Below, one piece after another: positions 50,742 through 61,725 of a stretch of 64,000 nt of DNA. The stretch comes from Streptococcus uberis. Lineage in GTDB: Bacteria; Bacillota; Bacilli; Lactobacillales; Streptococcaceae. The DNA lies in contig NZ_JRQN01000007.1 in NCBI RefSeq assembly GCF_000785785.1, positions 1 through 64,000 on the forward strand. Direction: 5' to 3'. A model generated the notes under the pieces. It was not told the DNA's origin, ran no database searches, and saw nothing but the letters and a program-made list of their open reading frames with translations. Positions within the stretch are counted from its first letter, which is position 1. Each line of letters starts with the position of its first letter. Both the position numbers and the translations under genes were made by a program.

Positions 50742-51674
50742 TTACGCGTTATTTCTTCCATTCAAAATAGCTTCTATTATAGCCATTCTGACATAAACAC
50801 CGTTTTCCATTTGAGCAACTATTCTTGCTTTAGGAGCTTCAACTAAACTATCCGCAATTTCAACTTCTCTATTAACCGGAGCCGGATGCATAATAATTGC
50901 TTGATTTTTTAATCGCTCATAGCGGCCTTCTGTCAAACCAAATTTTTCATGATATTCTTTCTTGGAAAATCCAGCCGTACCATCATGGCGTTCGTGTTGT
51001 ACACGAAGTAACATTAAAACATCTAAGTCTTCAATAATCTCATCTATGTCTTTATAAGTCCCATAGGCTTCAAATTCACTGGAATACCACTTTTCTGGCC
51101 CACAGAAGTAAACGTGAGCGCCAAGCCTTTGCAGAATTTGCATATTTGATTTTGCCACGCGAGAATGTGTCAAGTCACCTGCGATAGCCACTTTAAGACC
51201 ATCGAAACGCCCAAATTCTTCATAAATTGTCATTAAATCAAGTAAGCACTGACTAGGGTGTTGGCCAGAACCATCGCCACCATTAATAATTGAGGTACTG
51301 ATCGTTGGGCTCTCAATTAATTTTTTATAGTAATCAACTTCAGGGTGTCTGATGACACAAATATCAACTCCCAAAGCACTCATGGTCAAAACCGTATCAT
51401 AAAGTGTCTCACCTTTATTAACGGAACTAGTATCTACGTTAAAATCGACTACTGGGAGCCCCATTTTTCGTTCCGCAACCTCAAATGATTTATGTGTTCT
51501 GGTAGAATTTTCAAAGAATAAATTTGTCGCAAAGAGATGACTATTATCTTTGAATTCAACCTTACCTAGTTTATACTGATAGCCACGGGTAATTAAACCT
51601 AAGACCTCATCATTAGTGAGTAATTCCATTGAAACTAAATGGTTAAGTGCTATTTGATTATTGATTACTGACAT
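50742..51674 (-). CDS. pyrB: Aspartate carbamoyltransferase catalytic subunit
   Basis: PyrB joins carbamoyl phosphate and aspartate, the committed step to UMP. 310 residues. The carbamoyl phosphate site [12 protein letters not shown] (near 51-62), [14 protein letters not shown] and [11 protein letters not shown] are all present. No pyrI regulatory gene is adjacent, as expected for Gram-positive bacteria. Confidence 0.97.
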   Translation of the reverse strand: MSVINNQIALNHLVSMELLTNDEVLGLITRGYQYKLGKVEFKDNSHLFATNLFFENSTRTHKSFEVAERKMGLPVVDFNVDTSSVNKGETLYDTVLTMSALGVDICVIRHPEVDYYKKLIESPTISTSIINGGDGSGQHPSQCLLDLMTIYEEFGRFDGLKVAIAGDLTHSRVAKSNMQILQRLGAHVYFCGPEKWYSSEFEAYGTYKDIDEIIEDLDVLMLLRVQHERHDGTAGFSKKEYHEKFGLTEGRYERLKNQAIIMHPAPVNREVEIADSLVEAPKARIVAQMENGVYVRMAIIEAILNGRNNA

Positions 51675-51718
51675 GATTTCCCCCTTTAATAAACTATGTT
51701 GCGACTATTTTTAGATGA

Positions 51719-52978
51719 TTATTTTTCTGGTAATACTCTGTACAATATAATTCCAAGCAAAGTTGAGAAGGCCACTCCTGAAATTTGTAAGCCTTGTACT
51801 TGAAGCATCAATCCACCAATCCCAGATACCAAGATAACACTTGCAATCAAAAGATTTTTTTTATTATCCATATCAACTTTTGATTCAATTAGAATTTTTA
51901 AACCACTTGATGCAATAACTCCAAAGAGAGCAACGGATATCCCACCAATTACTGGTGAAGGAATTGATTGAATGAGGGCAGAAATTTTACCAACAAAGCT
52001 AAGTAGCGCAGCAATGACCGCTGCACCAGCGATAACATAAACTGAGAAAATTTTATTGAGGGCCATGACACCAATGTTTTCACCATATGATGTTACTGGA
52101 GGGGCACCTAAGAAACCTGCAATAATTTGAGCAAAGCCATCACCTGTAAGAGTTTTATCTAGACCTGGATCTTTAAAGTAGTCTCGATTTGTTAAGCTAT
52201 TCAAGACCATGACATGACCAAAATGCTCTGTCATTGTTACAAAAGCAATCGGTGCCATTGTTAATATAGCACTTGGATAGAATTTGAAACCATAACTTAA
52301 GAAGGGAAGTGAAACCGATGGAATGCTAAGCCATTTGGCTTGTGAAACTGCAGTAAAGCTAATGATTTCTTGACCTGTAACCAGGCCAACTACTATTGCA
52401 AAAATATAACCAACTAGTAGCCCTAACAAGATTGGGATAATCGCCACTAAACCTTTACCATAGATATTAAAGAAAATAACTGCTAATAAGGTTACCATAC
52501 CAATCAGTAAATAGAGTATGCTATATTTTCCATCTTTTAACATGACACTATTAACAGCTGTTGAAGCTAGACTTAATCCAATAACCATAACAATTGGACC
52601 TACAACAACCGGTGGTAATATCTTATCAATCCATTCATTACCAACTGATCGTACAATTAAGGCGACTGCAAAGTAAACAAGTCCACCAGTGATTGCTCCT
52701 TGTGCAACAGCTCCAATCCCATCTGTTTTCATCAACATCTGCATTGCAGCAATATAAGCAAAACTTGAACCCATATAGGCAGGAATCTTAAATTTCGTAA
52801 CTGATAGATGAGCTAAGGTTCCAAGTCCACTTGATAATAAAGCAACAGAAGGATCAATGCCAACTAAAATTGGTACTAGTACTGTTGCTCCAAACATTGC
52901 AAATAAGTGTTGAAATGATAACCCAAACAAGATCCCTGCTTTTGGTACTTCTTCAACATCATAACTAATATCTTTCAT
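51719..52978 (-). CDS. pyrP: Uracil permease
   Basis: A 419-residue nucleobase-cation symporter (NCS2/UraA family) with about 12-14 hydrophobic segments. It shows the FGATVLVPILVG N-terminal helix and the substrate motif TYGENIGVMALN-like region (VTSYGENIGVMALNK). It imports uracil for salvage. It lies between pyrR and pyrB in the PyrR-regulated operon. Confidence 0.95.
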   Translation of the reverse strand: MKDISYDVEEVPKAGILFGLSFQHLFAMFGATVLVPILVGIDPSVALLSSGLGTLAHLSVTKFKIPAYMGSSFAYIAAMQMLMKTDGIGAVAQGAITGGLVYFAVALIVRSVGNEWIDKILPPVVVGPIVMVIGLSLASTAVNSVMLKDGKYSILYLLIGMVTLLAVIFFNIYGKGLVAIIPILLGLLVGYIFAIVVGLVTGQEIISFTAVSQAKWLSIPSVSLPFLSYGFKFYPSAILTMAPIAFVTMTEHFGHVMVLNSLTNRDYFKDPGLDKTLTGDGFAQIIAGFLGAPPVTSYGENIGVMALNKIFSVYVIAGAAVIAALLSFVGKISALIQSIPSPVIGGISVALFGVIASSGLKILIESKVDMDNKKNLLIASVILVSGIGGLMLQVQGLQISGVAFSTLLGIILYRVLPEK

Positions 52979-52993
52979 TTTCTCTCCCTATTC

Positions 52994-53659
<666 letters not shown>

Positions 53660-53664
53660 TTACT

Positions 53665-53693
53665 AGTATAGCAAATTCTCTCGTGAAAAACAA
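53665..53693 (-). promoter_or_regulatory. Promoter of the pyr operon
   Basis: On the minus strand, TTGTTT (53688-53693), 17 bases and TATACT (53665-53670), preceded by TGC (extended -10). Confidence 0.6.
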
Positions 53694-53724
53694 TACTATT
53701 TTACAATTTTTTAAAATTGATAAA

Positions 53725-54618
53725 CTAGTTCTGATTCCTCAGTTTTTCTATTGCAGTTTGAAATACTTTTGGAGGTTGAGCCGAAAATGTCATTACTTCA
53801 CCTGTGCTAGGATGCGTTAACCCTAAAGTTTGAGCATGTAAAAATTGCCCATTTCCAGTTAACGTTTTTCGTGGCCCATATAAGGGATCTCCTGCAACAG
53901 GATGTCCGATATAAGCCATATGAACCCTAATTTGGTGTGTTCGACCAGTCTCCAAAGTCAATTCAACTAAGGTATAGTCACCAAATCGCTCAACAACTTG
54001 AAATCTGGTAACTGCCTCTTTCCCTTTAGCGATTACGGCTTGCTTTTTACGATCTTTTTCACTTCGACCAATTGGCGCTTCAATGACACCACGATCATTT
54101 GGTAAATTGCCGTGCACAATAGCCAAATATTTTCTGAGAGATTTTTTTGCTTTCAATTCATCAGCCAAAGCCTGATGCGCAGCATCATTTTTTGCTACCA
54201 TCAATAAACCTGAAGTATCTTTGTCAATACGATGGACAATCCCTGGTCGGACAACGCCATTAATCCCCGATAAATCTTTGATTTGATACAACAAAGCATT
54301 AACCATTGTTCCAGAACTGTGACCAGCCGAAGGGTGGACGACCATTCCTTGTGGTTTATTAATTATTGCCAAATCTTCGTCTTCATATACGACTTCTAGA
54401 GGAATATCCTCGGCTTGGTAATCCAGAACCTCTTCTTCTGGAATCTCATAAGTAATGACGTCACCTATTTTGACAGCGTACTTAGCTTTAGCAGCTTGGC
54501 CATTAACTAAAATATTACCTTCTTTTATAGCTTCATTGGCCTGACCACGTGATAGTTCCGTTAAATCTGCAATTGCCTTATCTAGACGACTGCCTGCTTT
54601 TGATATTATTAATTCCAT
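53725..54618 (-). CDS. rluD: 23S rRNA pseudouridine synthase, RluD family
   Basis: A 297-residue RluA/RluD-type enzyme. It has an N-terminal S4 RNA-binding domain ([20 protein letters not shown]) and catalytic domain with the Asp motif [33 protein letters not shown] is also diagnostic. It overlaps the end of lspA by 10 bp. Streptococci have several RluD paralogues; the exact rRNA site cannot be told. Confidence 0.93.
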   Translation of the reverse strand: MELIISKAGSRLDKAIADLTELSRGQANEAIKEGNILVNGQAAKAKYAVKIGDVITYEIPEEEVLDYQAEDIPLEVVYEDEDLAIINKPQGMVVHPSAGHSSGTMVNALLYQIKDLSGINGVVRPGIVHRIDKDTSGLLMVAKNDAAHQALADELKAKKSLRKYLAIVHGNLPNDRGVIEAPIGRSEKDRKKQAVIAKGKEAVTRFQVVERFGDYTLVELTLETGRTHQIRVHMAYIGHPVAGDPLYGPRKTLTGNGQFLHAQTLGLTHPSTGEVMTFSAQPPKVFQTAIEKLRNQN

Positions 54619-55064
54619 TTATCTTCCTTCCATAGAATGAGCATGAGTAGAACAACTCCTATTGAAAGATAGGAATCCGCAACATTAAAAATAGCAAAAT
54701 TCATAAAGTCTGTATGAATCATATCAACAACATAACCAAGTCTTATTCGGTCAATAAAATTTCCAAGTGCGCCAGACAAAATTAAAACTAATGCTACTTG
54801 TTTTACTGCTATCATTTGGGACTGTTTATGGTAATAGAACAAAATACCTCCAACAACAAGGAGAGTCATAAGAATAAAAAACCAATGTTGCTCTTGAAGT
54901 ATTGAAAAAGCTGCACCTCTATTTTGTAAATAGGTAAGACTAATCACTCCTGGAATTAGTGCCTTTATTTCTCCAAGAGGAATATGTTCGACAATCCACC
55001 ACTTACTTAGTTGATCCAGTAGGATGAGGACTAGACTGCCTACAATTAATTTGAACCACTTCAT
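54609..55064 (-). CDS. lspA: Lipoprotein signal peptidase II
   Basis: LspA removes the signal peptide of prolipoproteins at the lipobox Cys. From [21 protein letters not shown] (ATG 55064) it has 151 residues and four membrane helices. The catalytic aspartates lie in [16 protein letters not shown] and [11 protein letters not shown]. Upstream in-frame sequence overlaps the LysR gene and is not needed; AAGGAA precedes the chosen start. Confidence 0.95.
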   Translation of the reverse strand: MKWFKLIVGSLVLILLDQLSKWWIVEHIPLGEIKALIPGVISLTYLQNRGAAFSILQEQHWFFILMTLLVVGGILFYYHKQSQMIAVKQVALVLILSGALGNFIDRIRLGYVVDMIHTDFMNFAIFNVADSYLSIGVVLLMLILWKEDKWN

Positions 55065-55068
55065 TTCC

Positions 55069-55977
55069 TTAACTTTCTTTTTCTTGTTTAAAATAGTCTT
55101 GTAATAACCCAACAAAACGTAATGCTGTAGAAGAAAGATTCTTATCTTTGCGTTTGATATAAATCATTTCATTTTCAATATGATTAACCAAAGGAATGAC
55201 CTTGATCCCATTCACACTACTTTGATCTAAAAATCCAGAACCAGTCGCAAATGCATCTGTGCGTTCTAAAATGCCATTTAATGTAGCTCTGTCTGTAACA
55301 TTATAAATCAAATTTGTTTGATTAGCATTAACAAAATTCTCAGAATAGTACAAATAGTCATCTTTTTCTTGGGTAAATTTGACAACTGGAAAGCCATTTA
55401 AATCTTCTAACTTTAAATTAGCAAAGCCTGCCAAAGGATGGTCTTTTCTGATATAAATATGAGTTTGAAATGGAATGATATTGACGTATTCTAAGCTCAG
55501 CTTTTCCATTCGTTGAAATAGTCCCTTACGATTCTGAGCATTCAAATAAATAATTCCTATTTCACTATCCCCTTGAGCAACCTCATCTAGAATTTTAATT
55601 GTCGTTGTCTCGAAAATCCGTAATACTTTATGGTCTTTAGCTTCAGTTGCAAAAGTTGTCATTAATGGTGCTAGAAAATCATAATGCTGACTAGCTACAG
55701 AAAATTCATTTTGATCCAAATCAGACTGTGAAAATTGTTTTTCAAAGCTATCAAAAGATTTGACAACTTCTAACGCTTTTTCGTAAAACATCAATCCTTG
55801 ACTTGTTAAAACCGTACCAGTACTCGTTCTTGTAAAGATTTGAAACCCCAGTTCTTCTTCTAGATCTCGAATAGAGACAGATAAACTGGGTTGACTAACA
55901 TATAATTTATTAGCAGCTTCACGAAAAGTTCCGTTATTTGCTATAGCTACTACATAACGTAATTGTTGAATGTTCAT
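55069..55977 (-). CDS. LysR-family transcriptional regulator (CpsY/MtaR-like)
   Basis: A 302-residue regulator with the N-terminal LysR helix-turn-helix ([29 protein letters not shown]) given here only as its first 20 residues' family, and a C-terminal effector-binding domain. Its place just before lspA-rluD is where other streptococci have CpsY/MtaR, a regulator of methionine supply and surface traits. That identification rests on position and general similarity. The lspA start is 4 bp after its stop. Confidence 0.85.
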   Translation of the reverse strand: MNIQQLRYVVAIANNGTFREAANKLYVSQPSLSVSIRDLEEELGFQIFTRTSTGTVLTSQGLMFYEKALEVVKSFDSFEKQFSQSDLDQNEFSVASQHYDFLAPLMTTFATEAKDHKVLRIFETTTIKILDEVAQGDSEIGIIYLNAQNRKGLFQRMEKLSLEYVNIIPFQTHIYIRKDHPLAGFANLKLEDLNGFPVVKFTQEKDDYLYYSENFVNANQTNLIYNVTDRATLNGILERTDAFATGSGFLDQSSVNGIKVIPLVNHIENEMIYIKRKDKNLSSTALRFVGLLQDYFKQEKES

Positions 55978-56171
55978 TTATACTGTTCCTTTATCTAATT
56001 ACCCTATTATATCAAAAAAAGGGTCATTAGTCTTACTAGCGTAAACATGATATTAGAGACTTTTTGTTTTGACTAAATAACTAACGCTTTAGTAGATGAT
56101 ATCATTATTAACGTTAGCAATCTCTTTATTAGTCACCATTTTCACTATCACAGACACATTAGATTACTAAA

Positions 56172-56203
56172 GAAAAAAGCCTCTGTTAGACAGAAGACTT
56201 TTC
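56172..56203 (-). terminator. Terminator of rplU-prp-rpmA
   Basis: Stem AAAAGCCTCTG (56175-56185) pairs with CAGAAGACTTTT (56191-56202) with a small bulge; TTTTTC follows on the minus strand. The rest of 55978-56216 shows no gene. Confidence 0.65.
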
Positions 56204-56216
56204 TATTTAGTATGCA

Positions 56217-56510
56217 TTATTTAGCAACTGGGTATACAGATACTTGACGTTTGTCACGACCTTTACGTTCAAAACGTACAACACCTTCAACTTTTGCAAA
56301 AAGTGTATCGTCTCCACCACGACCAACGTTCACACCTGGGTAGATATGAGTTCCGCGTTGACGGAAAAGAATTGATCCACCTGATACAGTTTGACCATCA
56401 GCAGCTTTAGCTCCAAGACGTTTTGCTTGTGAGTCACGACCATTTGATGTAGAACCTCCACCTTTTTTGTGGGCGAAAAGTTGCAAGTTAGCAAGATTCA
56501 TTTTTAACAT
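56217..56510 (-). CDS. rpmA: 50S ribosomal protein L27 with Firmicute N-terminal extension
   Basis: A 97-residue precursor. The N-terminal [12 protein letters not shown] is the extension that Prp protease cuts off before L27 can function near the peptidyl-transferase centre; the mature protein begins [15 protein letters not shown]. Its gene follows the protease gene by 26 bp, and both follow rplU. Confidence 0.97.
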   Translation of the reverse strand: MLKMNLANLQLFAHKKGGGSTSNGRDSQAKRLGAKAADGQTVSGGSILFRQRGTHIYPGVNVGRGGDDTLFAKVEGVVRFERKGRDKRQVSVYPVAK

Positions 56511-56536
56511 AATGTTGTTTCCTCTCTTATATAAAT

Positions 56537-56860
56537 TTAGATGACTTTTGTCTTCACAAACTCAGAAGAGTCTTCAGACAAGGTAGTCATTCCCAGAAGA
56601 AAAGATTCAAATAACAGTTGAACTTTCTCCTGATTGTCATGTGGAATAGAAATTTTCATATATCCACCTTCAACGTTATTCATTTTTATATCTGCTTGAA
56701 TATCAGCAAGAACCTCCAGCGAATTAATAAAGTTAATTGCAAGTGTACTAACCGAAGCGCAAACGATATCAAAGCCAAATTCACCACTGCCAGCGTGGCC
56801 TGTCAGTGTTGCACTGCTCAATGAACCATCCTTTTGACGAGTAAAAATTGCTTTTATCAT
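56537..56860 (-). CDS. prp: Ribosomal-processing cysteine protease Prp
   Basis: A 107-residue cysteine protease (YsxB family) that removes the L27 extension. The catalytic His lies in [13 protein letters not shown] (His22) and the Cys in IVCASVSTL (Cys34), the invariant pair. It is encoded between L21 and its substrate L27, the standard Firmicute order. Confidence 0.94.
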   Translation of the reverse strand: MIKAIFTRQKDGSLSSATLTGHAGSGEFGFDIVCASVSTLAINFINSLEVLADIQADIKMNNVEGGYMKISIPHDNQEKVQLLFESFLLGMTTLSEDSSEFVKTKVI

Positions 56861-56869
56861 GACATAAAA

Positions 56870-57184
56870 TTAAGCGTTGATTGCGTTGATGACAACTTTA
56901 GTGTAAGGTTGACGATGACCTTGTTTACGGTGGCTACCTTTTTTAGGTTTATACTTGAAAGTTACAACTTTCTTTTGTTTTCCTTGTTTTTCAACAGTTC
57001 CAACTACAGTAGCTCCTTCAACAACTGGAGTACCAACTACAGTTTTGTCACCACCGACAAGAACAACTTCGTTAAATGTTACTTCTGCTCCAGCTTCAGC
57101 GTTGATTTTCTCAACATAGATAGCTTGACCTACTTCAACTTTAACTTGTTTTCCACCAGTTTTGATGATTGCGTATGTGCTCAT
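56870..57184 (-). CDS. rplU: 50S ribosomal protein L21
   Basis: A 104-residue ribosomal protein, starting [20 protein letters not shown] and ending with the basic signature [20 protein letters not shown]. It is the first gene of the rplU-prp-rpmA unit. Its mRNA has a 120-base 5' leader of the type known to carry autoregulatory structure. AGGAGG lies 5 bases before the start. Confidence 0.98.
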   Translation of the reverse strand: MSTYAIIKTGGKQVKVEVGQAIYVEKINAEAGAEVTFNEVVLVGGDKTVVGTPVVEGATVVGTVEKQGKQKKVVTFKYKPKKGSHRKQGHRQPYTKVVINAINA

Positions 57185-57306
57185 GATGCACCTCCTATAA
57201 ATTTGTTGTGAGGTTTCCCTCTGTGAAGACTCGCCAGTTATCGTGAGATAGTTATCTACTTATATACGATTTTCGTGCGGTTGCACAGGATGTGCACTTA
57301 GTCAAC
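57185..57306 (-). promoter_or_regulatory. L21 leader RNA region
   Basis: The transcript leader between the promoter and rplU contains a short hairpin, TGCACA-TCC-TGTGCA (57286-57300), and GC-rich stretches unusual for an intergenic region here (CACAGAGGGAAACC). Firmicutes have a known L21 leader motif in this position, thought to sense free ribosomal protein. I cannot verify the fold. Confidence 0.55.
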
Positions 57307-57312
57307 ATTACT

Positions 57313-57341
57313 ATTATAGCAATACCATTATTATTTAGCAA
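57313..57341 (-). promoter_or_regulatory. Promoter of rplU-prp-rpmA
   Basis: On the minus strand, TTGCTA (57336-57341), 17 bases and TATAAT (57313-57318), with TGC before the -10. Confidence 0.7.
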
Positions 57342-57369
57342 GTATTTTGAGATTTTTTTATTAAATAAT

Positions 57370-58560
57370 TTACCATTTCAAATTAACATGATCAACCATT
57401 TCTTTATAAGCAACGTCTACTTTTTCTTGTGTCACCTTATCAATTTTTTTCCGATATTTTCCTCCCTTAATAAAATCCTCTAAAACTAAGGTTCGATAAT
57501 TATATAACTCATATCCGTCTTTACCAACAACACCTCGTTCTTTTGCAATTACCATTGTCGGATGAGCTTTAACGGTTTTTATTGTTGTTTTCTTTCCAGT
57601 TTTACTAATTGTAACATCCATTAAAAGACCACGTTCAGTCCATATGTCATCTACAGTTTCTAAACGCTGATTGGATATAAAATTACCCATAGAATATATA
57701 ATAAACTTTTTATCTTTACCTTTTTTGATAACTTGAGCAGGTTCTACGACATGTGGGTGTCCTCCAAAAATAATATCCGCCCCCCATGTCACCATATTTT
57801 GATACAGTTCTTTTTGTTTATCGGTTGGCTGTAATGCATATTCAACACCATCTTGTGGCATGACTATTGTAATATCTGCTATCTTTTCAGCCTTTTGAAT
57901 GTCAGCTTTTATTTTCTTTTCATCAAAATCAGACATATGTTTGTCATACTCTGTTTTTGTTAAGTTGGCTTCCATCCCATTATAACCGTACGAATAACCT
58001 AAAATAGCTATTTTGATGCCATTCACATTTTTGATCAGAAAATTTTCCTTTGATCGGTCCTTGCTGTATATCCCGATACTATCAATGCCAAGTTTTTTAA
58101 ATGTGTTTTTTGTATTAATTGCACCGGCTAAGCCAGAGTCTAAAATATGGTTATGTGCTAAATCAACAACGTCATAGCCAGTTTCCTTTATTGCACTAGC
58201 GATTTCTCTTGGCGCATTAAATAAAGGATAGCCGGCAAGTGGATAGTCCGGACTAATTGTTCCTTCGTAATCACCGATAGCTAAATCTGCACGGCTAATA
58301 CGCTCTTTGACAAATTCAAAATAAGGATTGAAATCATAATGACCAGCTTGTGTTTCAGCACTCATATATAAGCCATCGTGGATAAGGATATCTCCATTTG
58401 CAACAATTTGGGCTGTTTTTGTCTTAGATTCTTTAGTTGAGGACTGTGTATCATGTTTCCTAAAACTCAAAAAATCGTAAATTAAACCAAAAATTAATAT
58501 CGACACAATTACTACTAAAACATAATAAATAAGTTTACGTATCAGCTTGTTTTGATCCAT
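57370..58560 (-). CDS. CapA-family metallophosphatase-like protein
   Basis: A 396-residue protein with one N-terminal membrane anchor (about 10-30) and an extracellular CapA/PgsA-type calcineurin-like domain: IVANGDILIHDGLY, IGDYEGTISPDYPLAGYP, DLAHNHILDSG, VVMPQDGVEYALQPTDKQ-like core and FGGHPHVVEPAQ with its His ligands. In Bacillus, CapA takes part in poly-gamma-glutamate capsule export, but stand-alone copies occur in many streptococci without capB/capC, and none is seen here. Its true role is unknown. Confidence 0.85.
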   Translation of the reverse strand: MDQNKLIRKLIYYVLVVIVSILIFGLIYDFLSFRKHDTQSSTKESKTKTAQIVANGDILIHDGLYMSAETQAGHYDFNPYFEFVKERISRADLAIGDYEGTISPDYPLAGYPLFNAPREIASAIKETGYDVVDLAHNHILDSGLAGAINTKNTFKKLGIDSIGIYSKDRSKENFLIKNVNGIKIAILGYSYGYNGMEANLTKTEYDKHMSDFDEKKIKADIQKAEKIADITIVMPQDGVEYALQPTDKQKELYQNMVTWGADIIFGGHPHVVEPAQVIKKGKDKKFIIYSMGNFISNQRLETVDDIWTERGLLMDVTISKTGKKTTIKTVKAHPTMVIAKERGVVGKDGYELYNYRTLVLEDFIKGGKYRKKIDKVTQEKVDVAYKEMVDHVNLKW

Positions 58561-58619
58561 TACATCACCACCTCTTTACCCCAATAGTATATCATATTCG
58601 AAATCCCTTTCATAGATAG

Positions 58620-58656
58620 AAGAAAAGCAATCCTTTCGTAAAAAAGATTACTTTTT
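58620..58656 (-). terminator. Terminator of iscS-thiI
   Basis: Stem AAAAGCAATC (58623-58632) pairs with GATTACTTTT (58646-58655) with one G-T pair; TTTTCTTC follows on the minus strand. It lies just after the thiI stop. Confidence 0.6.
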
Positions 58657-58660
58657 CATG

Positions 58661-59875
58661 TTATAAAAGAACATCAATCAAATCAGACATTTCATCACTT
58701 GTTTGCTCTGGTCCAATTTCAGTAACTCTAATGCCGGCTACTGCACGCGCAACTAATCCTTCAATATCAAAACGTTCTTCATACTTTTCAACATTTTTTA
58801 ACTTAGGGTTAGTTTTAGGACGATCTGGCGCAAAAATTGTACAACAATCTTCAAATGGTTGAATTGAAATATCAAAGGTATCAATGGCTTGTGCAATATC
58901 AATAATTTCTAATTTATCCATTGTAACAACTGGTCTAATGACTGGAGTTGATGTTACAGCATTAATGGCTTGCATGCTTTCCAAGGTCTGACTTGCAACT
59001 TGTCCAAGGCTTTCACCATTAATAATAACTAAGCCACTACGACTGGCACGGATGGCATCTGTAATCCGCATCATAAAACGACGCGTTAAGGTCATCAGGT
59101 AAGCTTCTGGAGCTTTATCTTTAATTTCCTCTTGGATTTCTGTGAACGGCACTTCAATAAATTGAATATTGCCACCAAATCTCACTAGGCGACGTGTTAA
59201 CTCTTGTGCTTTTTTCAAAGCACCAGGACTTGTATAAGGCGGACTAGCAAAGTGAACTGCCTCAATTTCGACACCACGTTTCAATGCTAAGTAGCCAGCA
59301 ACTGGGGAATCAATACCTCCAGAAAGCATCAGCATCCCTTTTCCTGATGTACCTACTGGAAGGCCACCAGCACCTTTAATGTCTTCATATGAAATATAAG
59401 CTGCTTCATCACGAATCTCAACTTTCAAATTAACATCTGGTTTTTTCATTTGCGCTTGAATATTTGGTAAAACCTCAAAAACAGCACCACCTAAAGTTCG
59501 ATTTAATTCAGTACTGTCTAATTCAAAATTGTGATCGCTGCGCTTACCAGAAATTTTGAAGGTCATGCCCTCAAAATAAAGACCTGTCATAATTTGCTGA
59601 ACGGATTCAATGAGTACTGGCACACTCTTTTCCACTTTGTAGACAGGAGAAAGTGCTTGAATTCCAAAAACATGCTTTAATGCTTCAATTACCGGCTCAT
59701 ATGCTGTTCCATTTAAAAAGACGTGTGTTCTATCTCTATCAGAATGAACCTTAATTTCTGGATAGATGGAAAGAACATCCTGAATATTACGCTTTAATTT
59801 GTTAATAAAGCGCATGCGATTTTTTCCTTTGGTTGACAATTCGCCATGTCTAACCATAATTTCTGAGTATTGCAT
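58661..59875 (-). CDS. thiI: tRNA 4-thiouridine synthase ThiI
   Basis: ThiI adenylates and thiolates U8 of tRNA. From [20 protein letters not shown] (ATG 59875) it has 404 residues: an N-terminal ferredoxin-like and THUMP region, then the PP-loop [15 protein letters not shown] and the Cys-bearing [14 protein letters not shown]. The C-terminal rhodanese domain of E. coli ThiI is absent, as in Gram-positive forms. The start lies just past the stop of iscS, which supplies the sulfur. Confidence 0.95.
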   Translation of the reverse strand: MQYSEIMVRHGELSTKGKNRMRFINKLKRNIQDVLSIYPEIKVHSDRDRTHVFLNGTAYEPVIEALKHVFGIQALSPVYKVEKSVPVLIESVQQIMTGLYFEGMTFKISGKRSDHNFELDSTELNRTLGGAVFEVLPNIQAQMKKPDVNLKVEIRDEAAYISYEDIKGAGGLPVGTSGKGMLMLSGGIDSPVAGYLALKRGVEIEAVHFASPPYTSPGALKKAQELTRRLVRFGGNIQFIEVPFTEIQEEIKDKAPEAYLMTLTRRFMMRITDAIRASRSGLVIINGESLGQVASQTLESMQAINAVTSTPVIRPVVTMDKLEIIDIAQAIDTFDISIQPFEDCCTIFAPDRPKTNPKLKNVEKYEERFDIEGLVARAVAGIRVTEIGPEQTSDEMSDLIDVLL

Positions 59876-59876
59876 A

Positions 59877-61017
59877 TTATCTAACTTTCTGTGTTTTATC
59901 ATAAATCTGTTTAAAGATAGTTAAAAATTGTTCAACCTGCCCCATATCATTATCATCATCTAAACTGATGCGAACTGCAGTCTGAGCAGACTGTAACGGA
60001 ACTCCCATAGCAATTAAAGTCCCCGCTGGTTTTCCAGCCTTTGAAGAGCAGGCACTAGTTGTCGAAATGTAAATATCATGATTCTCAAATGCATGGACTA
60101 AAACTTCTCCACGGACACCTTTTATTCCAAAAGTAAGAATATTTGGTACGAATTCATCAATACCTGAAAACATAGTAACATCTTCATAGTCCGAAATAGC
60201 CTCAAATAAGACCTTTTTCATGACTGAAATTTTCTTAATAGTCACTTCTTCATGCTCTTTTACAAGACGGAGCGCCTTGGCCATACTGGCAATCGCAGGA
60301 AGATTTTCAGTTGTTGACCGTAGCCCTTTTTCCTGACCGCCACCATTTAATAATGGACTAAGTCTTTTTCCAGATTTGATATAAAGAAACCCTACACCAC
60401 GAACTGCATGAAACTTATGCCCAGAAAAAGAGGCAAAATCGACACGGTCAGTCAGGAACTCTTGTTGGTAGCTTACCAATTGCCTGAACAGCATCGACGT
60501 GAAAGGCAATGCCTGGCTTATCAGCTAATAGTTCTGAAATAGCTTTGATAGGTTGAATAGAACCAATTTCATTATTCACAGCCATAATGGATACTAAAAT
60601 GGTATCTTTGCGAATTAAAGATGCTAACTGATTGACGTCAACAATCCCCTCTTTAGTTACAGGTACACGTGAAATAGAGAAGCCTTGTTCTTCTAGCCAT
60701 TTTGCACTTTCACTAACAGCGGGATGCTCAATAGCTGAAATAATAATGTGCTTGCCAAAGTTAGCTTTTTCAAAAGCCAAGCCTTTTAATGCCCAATTAT
60801 CACTCTCCGTTCCGCCCGAGGTAAATACAATCTCTTGTTCACTACAAGCTAATAAATCCGCAATTTGTTTACGCGAGGCTTGTAAAATACGACTAGCATT
60901 TGTACCAAGCTGGTGTAGACTAGAGGGATTACCATAAATTTTACTTGCAACTTCCTGATAAGTTCTTAGAGCTTGAGGATCAGGCATTGTCGTTGCAGCA
61001 TTATCAAAATATATCAT
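59877..61017 (-). CDS. Cysteine desulfurase, IscS/NifS type (one frame break)
   Basis: A PLP enzyme that releases sulfur from cysteine for thiI. The 5' part has [28 protein letters not shown] and [11 protein letters not shown], then goes out of frame near 60462-60473. The 3' part resumes with [20 protein letters not shown], with the PLP lysine, and has the mobile-loop Cys in [10 protein letters not shown]. One surplus base or two missing bases would restore about 380 residues. This is the only break here that is not simply one lost base. It pairs with thiI, so it is probably the NifZ-like tRNA-thiolation desulfurase rather than an Fe-S assembly one. Confidence 0.88.
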
Positions 61018-61240
61018 GCGTCACTTCCTAAAATAATCAATGTCTCTATTTTAACACAAAATACGCTAAATAACAGAACCAGCCAATTAAAGAAAAATTT
61101 ACTCCATATTTTAAGTGACTCACATCACTGTAAATGGTTGACGTAGTATTTTTTGAAGCTTATACTATTAAGTGAACTTTTTAATTTTAAAGTTACTTGA
61201 CTTGTTAGAAACTAAAATTTATTAAATATAAGGAGTTATG

Positions 61241-61660
61241 ATGTCATCAAATTATTCTCGCAAAAATAAAAATCCCAATAAAAAATCTGTCCCTACCAAA
61301 CATATCGCTACTGGTTTGTCTGCTCTTCAAAAAACGATTGCACTAGTTGGGGGGATTTTATCAATAATTGTTGCTACTATTACGATTACAAGAACCTTAC
61401 ATCCTCAAGATGCCAACTCAAAAGATAAAAATTCACAAGATTCTAGCTCAACAATTGTTAAAATAATTGAGAAAGAAACCAGTAAACAATCTAGTACTAC
61501 TGAACAACCTAATAATCCAAGTCCAACTCTCCCAAGTAGTTCAATTGAAACAAACCAATCTAATACTACAACAACTGGTAATTCTGACAATCACCAATCC
61601 TCTCCGTCTAGTCAAGCAACGGTTCCAAGTGAAACTAATACAAGTACCAGCTCACAATAA
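61241..61660 (+). CDS. Ser/Thr-rich single-pass membrane protein, unknown function
   Basis: The 139-residue protein starts at the second of two adjacent ATGs, 5 bases after AAGGAG. A basic N-terminus (about 1-30, many Lys/Asn) precedes one membrane segment near 32-52, and the remaining 85 residues are low-complexity Ser/Thr/Asn/Pro/Gln, probably outside the cell. There is no LPxTG motif and no lipobox. It resembles the small hypothetical often found before folC in streptococci. The Ser/Thr tail could be a glycosylation substrate; that is a guess. Confidence 0.7.
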   Translation: MSSNYSRKNKNPNKKSVPTKHIATGLSALQKTIALVGGILSIIVATITITRTLHPQDANSKDKNSQDSSSTIVKIIEKETSKQSSTTEQPNNPSPTLPSSSIETNQSNTTTTGNSDNHQSSPSSQATVPSETNTSTSSQ

Positions 61661-61665
61661 TCACC

Positions 61666-61696
61666 AAGTCTGAGTAGCTGCTCAGACTTGACTTTT
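61666..61696 (+). terminator. Terminator after the Ser/Thr-rich protein gene
   Basis: Stem AAGTCTGAG (61666-61674) pairs with CTCAGACTT (61681-61689) around TAGCTG, followed by GACTTTTG. The T-tail is short, so read-through into folC is likely. Confidence 0.65.
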
Positions 61697-61725
61697 GTCA
61701 ATTTTGTAATAAAAGGAGGCTGCTG

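Noticed and set aside
56834..57211. Plus-strand open frame of 125 codons
   Set aside because: It lies antisense to rplU and has no ribosome binding site.
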